This document shows, one piece after another, positions 43,448 to 43,718 of a stretch of 43,718 bases of DNA. The first letter of the stretch is position 1. Each line of letters opens with the position of its first letter. The notes under the pieces are model-generated. The model was not told the DNA's origin. It saw only the letters and a program-made list of their open reading frames with translations, and ran no database searches. Where the stretch lies: NCBI GenBank assembly GCA_018266215.1, contig JAFEAV010000054.1:1-43718 (forward strand). The letters are read 5' to 3'. Position numbers and translations under genes: made by a program. Source of the stretch: Cyanobacteria bacterium SZAS LIN-3 (lineage in GTDB: Bacteria; Cyanobacteriota; Vampirovibrionia; Obscuribacterales; Obscuribacteraceae).

Positions 43448-43718
43448 CTACGCAGCCTGATTGTCGACCTCAAGACTATCAAGCAAGAAGCGCTTAAGCG
43501 AGGCTGAGATTTTCTGATTAACGCTGAGAGCTGCCACAAAACTCGTATCGAACGGAGTGCCACCGACAGGCAAGTCAGCCAAACCAGACTGTCTCGGCAT
43601 GGCAGGAGAATCGGAATCGAGATTAGCACCCCCAGCTGAAGGCAGAGGACTGTTAAGGATCAGCTGAGCAGCTTCAACTTCAAACATCTTCTGCTTACTT
43701 TCGGGCAGGTCAGACCAT
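43448..43718 (-). CDS. C-terminal part of an unrecognised protein (gene runs off the window)
   Basis: The frame is open to the window edge and reads protein-like there (SDLPESKQKMFEVEAAQLI), so the ATG at 43687 is probably internal. About 90 residues are visible, with a Pro/Gly-rich middle (LPSAGGANLD, PVGGTPFD) and a helical end (ISASLKRFLLDSLEV). It precedes the RCC1 gene by about 140 nt on the same strand and may belong to the same unit. No family recognised. Confidence 0.5.
   Translation of the reverse strand, partial: WSDLPESKQKMFEVEAAQLILNSPLPSAGGANLDSDSPAMPRQSGLADLPVGGTPFDTSFVAALSVNQKISASLKRFLLDSLEVDNQAA

Overview
The window is bacterial chromosome with densely packed genes on both strands and a clear change of character from left to right. 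The host looks diderm: a TolC-type outer-membrane channel is paired with an inner-membrane MFS pump and a periplasmic adaptor, diaminopimelate is made by the succinylase route, and there are several secreted or anchored proteins. No rRNA, tRNA or other marker gene fixes the lineage. The mix of standard housekeeping genes with many lineage-specific secreted proteins would fit an under-sampled phylum, for example non-photosynthetic relatives of Cyanobacteria, but that is only a guess.

Region 1 (1-18 kb) is GC-rich and ordered. It holds a single-ring Clp/ClpB-D2-like AAA+ ATPase downstream of a CYTH phosphohydrolase (minus strand), a PlsC-like acyltransferase and two unrecognised genes. Next is a tight lysine/DAP operon: M20D amidohydrolase, dapC-like aminotransferase, dapD, dapE. 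It is followed by a cluster of two tandem membrane-anchored paralogs, a coiled-coil protein, an FCP1/NIF-like HAD phosphatase, a two-helix mini-membrane protein, an MgtE Mg2+ transporter with a structured leader, and a secreted protein made of nine octapeptide repeats. Good intrinsic terminators delimit several units.

Region 2 (17-25 kb) holds a secreted PDZ protein with a DUF3298-like protein, a secreted TPR protein that probably starts at TTG, and two paralogous GNAT acetyltransferases flanking a very divergent phosphoketolase. The phosphoketolase keeps the ThDP motif but lacks several residues regarded as catalytic. A DHA2-family exporter follows.

Region 3 (25-35 kb) is accessory and scarred: a DUF4304-like gene whose 3' end is repeated 1.25 kb away, a complete TetR-HlyD-MFS-TolC efflux operon with a perfect palindromic operator, a frameshifted MFS fragment, a RelE/ParE-type toxin-antitoxin pair with its own operator-like palindromes, a decayed coiled-coil gene, and the 5' ribozyme part of a group II intron sitting directly behind a terminator hairpin that belongs to a ~90-nt repeat.

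Region 4 (35-43.7 kb, minus strand) is a polymorphic-toxin-like locus: the end of an unknown gene, an RCC1 beta-propeller protein with a YD-repeat N-terminus, a 1934-residue RHS/YD protein with an N-terminal transglutaminase-like domain and a distinct C-terminal tip, then a DUF4279 protein in the immunity position.
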